Shown here in pieces: positions 62,960-64,000 of a DNA stretch of 64,000 nt. The translations under genes were made by a program, and so were the position numbers. The stretch's first letter is position 1, and every line of letters starts with the position of its first letter. Below the pieces are notes generated by a model that saw only the letters and a list, made by a program, of their open reading frames with translations, was not told where the DNA came from and ran no database searches. Source of the DNA: Pseudomonas fragi (GTDB taxonomy: Bacteria > Pseudomonadota > Gammaproteobacteria > Pseudomonadales > Pseudomonadaceae); the NCBI RefSeq assembly GCF_900105835.1, contig NZ_LT629783.1, forward strand, positions 3,122,501-3,186,500, read 5' to 3'.

Positions 62960-63516
62960 TCAGAAAAAACCCTTCCGGGGATTTACCCGTGATTGCCGAG
63001 TCCGCCTATGTAGACCGCACCGCAATCATCTGCGGCAAGGTGGTGATTGGCGAGAATGTGTTTGTCGGGCCCTATGCCGTGATCCGTGCCGATGAAGTCG
63101 ACCAGGACGGCGGCATGCAACCGATCAGCATCGGCGCCAATTCAAATATTCAGGACGGCGTAGTGATTCACTCAAAGTCCGGCGCCGCGGTCACTATCGG
63201 TGAAAGCACTTCGATTGCGCACCGCTCCATCGTTCACGGGCCATGCCGAGTGGGCGATCGAGTGTTTATCGGTTTCAACAGTGTGCTGTTCAATTGCGAG
63301 CTGGGTGACGGCTGCGTGGTGCGGCATAACTCGGTGGTCGATGGCCGCGACCTGCCGGACAACTTCTATGTGCCGTCCACGACCCGCATCGGACCCAACA
63401 CTGACCTGAGCCAGTTTGCGCCGGTCAGTGTCAGCGCATCGGAGTTTTCAGAGGATGTAGCGCGCACCAATGTGGATTTGGTGCGCGGCTATAAAGCGCT
63501 GCAAAACGAGTTTTGA
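62956..63516 (+). CDS. Gamma-class carbonic anhydrase
   Basis: A 186-residue left-handed beta-helix protein with hexapeptide repeats. His72, His89 and His94 match the three metal ligands of gamma carbonic anhydrase (the last two spaced by five), and Arg44, Asp46 and Gln66 match its active-site residues. It hydrates CO2; some gamma enzymes work with iron or cobalt, which would suit zinc starvation. It is the last gene of the folE2-transporter operon, overlapping the binding protein gene by four bases. Confidence 0.9.
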   Translation: MIRKNPSGDLPVIAESAYVDRTAIICGKVVIGENVFVGPYAVIRADEVDQDGGMQPISIGANSNIQDGVVIHSKSGAAVTIGESTSIAHRSIVHGPCRVGDRVFIGFNSVLFNCELGDGCVVRHNSVVDGRDLPDNFYVPSTTRIGPNTDLSQFAPVSVSASEFSEDVARTNVDLVRGYKALQNEF

Positions 63517-64000
63517 TCAGGTGCGCGGTTTAACTGTTCCACAGTTTTGCCCCAACCACACAGCACGGGTATCCATGCTGCCCTTCTGCTGAATCCCGGT
63601 CGCATTAAAGGTGCCATTTACTTGGGTGGTGAATTCACGATCACTGGCAAACGTTGCCACACCTGCGCCCTGGGCTTTTGGACAACTAAAGCGAAACTTC
63701 CACTGATTTCCACTACGCTCAGTGATCTGCTGATTGCACCCTGACTTGGGGTCTGTCAGCGGAATGTTGTCTGACTTCACTTGCTCGGGCGTCAGGCACA
63801 CTCGCACCCCTTTACCCGCCATGGTCAGCCCTTGGCTTTCCAGTTGGGCTTTTTGTTCCGGGGTCAGCATATTCTGTAATTGGCCTAACATTACCTGCAG
63901 TTCAGGCAACTGTTGGCCATCTACCTGCATATTGCTGGAGCTGAGCTCCCAAAGCCCCGGTTGCAGCATTTGGGCCTGAGCCACAGGAATCGACAAACCA
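63517..64000 (-). CDS. DUF3617 protein, 5' end cut by the window edge
   Basis: At least 160 residues of a DUF3617 protein. The visible N-terminus GLSIPVAQAQ looks like the end of a signal peptide, so the start codon lies beyond the window; the TTG at 63994-63996 is not a credible start. The mature part has LQPGLWELSSSNMQVDGQQL, MLTPEQKAQLESQG, CLTPEQV and SGCNQQ, with two cysteines typical of the family. Function unknown, probably periplasmic. Its stop directly abuts the stop of the convergent carbonic anhydrase gene. Confidence 0.85.
   Translation of the reverse strand, partial: GLSIPVAQAQMLQPGLWELSSSNMQVDGQQLPELQVMLGQLQNMLTPEQKAQLESQGLTMAGKGVRVCLTPEQVKSDNIPLTDPKSGCNQQITERSGNQWKFRFSCPKAQGAGVATFASDREFTTQVNGTFNATGIQQKGSMDTRAVWLGQNCGTVKPRT

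Noticed and set aside
63517..63996. DUF3617 gene complete within the window, starting at TTG
   Set aside because: The first residues are the end of a signal peptide, so the true start must lie beyond the window edge.

Overview
The window is a piece of a Pseudomonas chromosome, most likely from the P. fluorescens/P. fragi side of the genus. The evidence is the 16S rRNA fragment at the left edge, the gene order (gcdG-gcdH-gcdR / pnt / CoA transferase; phoU-pstBACS; purEK; aspA; pycAB; uvrD; the zinc-starvation cluster), the long PstA and PstC permeases, and nine paired REP elements built on GAGCGGGCTTGCTCGCG. The 16S variable-region text reminds me of the P. fragi/P. lundensis group, but I could not run a comparison. 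No prophage, insertion sequence, CRISPR array or tRNA gene was seen. The content looks like core chromosome.

Layout. 1-1.2 kb: 5' part of a 16S rRNA gene on the minus strand, its leader with a boxA, and three tandem sigma-70 promoters. 1.2-9.8 kb: glutarate/lysine catabolism (gcdG, gcdH, LysR gcdR), the three-gene proton-translocating transhydrogenase pntAA-pntAB-pntB, and a succinyl-CoA:acetate CoA-transferase. 9.8-13.7 kb: a DUF1127 protein, three tandem secreted DUF2388 proteins and a secreted DUF4105 protein that carries HExxH and His/Cys motifs. This is the least understood block. 13.8-23.2 kb: a response regulator, phoU, pstB, pstA, pstC and pstS behind a Pho box, and an MHS-type MFS transporter. 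23.6-26 kb: acyl-CoA thioesterase, hexose-6-phosphate mutarotase, DUF3299, GlsB/YeaQ-type membrane protein. 26.1-27.8 kb: purE-purK behind a leader that looks like an attenuator.

27.9-33.5 kb: aspartate/asparagine use (LysR regulator, aspA, AGCS amino-acid symporter, cytoplasmic L-asparaginase). 33.5-39.2 kb: AraC regulator with an acetylpolyamine amidohydrolase, a MocR-type regulator divergent from a PaiB-like flavin protein, and two GNAT acetyltransferases. 39.5-44 kb: two-subunit pyruvate carboxylase (pycA, pycB) with its divergent LysR regulator. 44-50.5 kb: RpiR/HexR-like regulator, a GGDEF-EAL protein, UvrD, a Tim44-like protein. 50.5-55 kb: SMI1/KNR4 protein, CPA2 cation/proton antiporter, second acyl-CoA thioesterase, pdxY and a DUF3301 protein.

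55.3-63.5 kb: a zinc-starvation island. Two CobW-family GTPases, DUF1826 and an N-acetylmuramoyl-L-alanine amidase read left. Zinc-independent GTP cyclohydrolase FolE2, a complete metal ABC transporter and a gamma-class carbonic anhydrase read right as one tightly overlapping operon. Two Zur-box-like palindromes sit at the promoters. The logic is uptake of scarce zinc, delivery by metallochaperones and replacement of zinc enzymes. A truncated DUF3617 gene closes the window.
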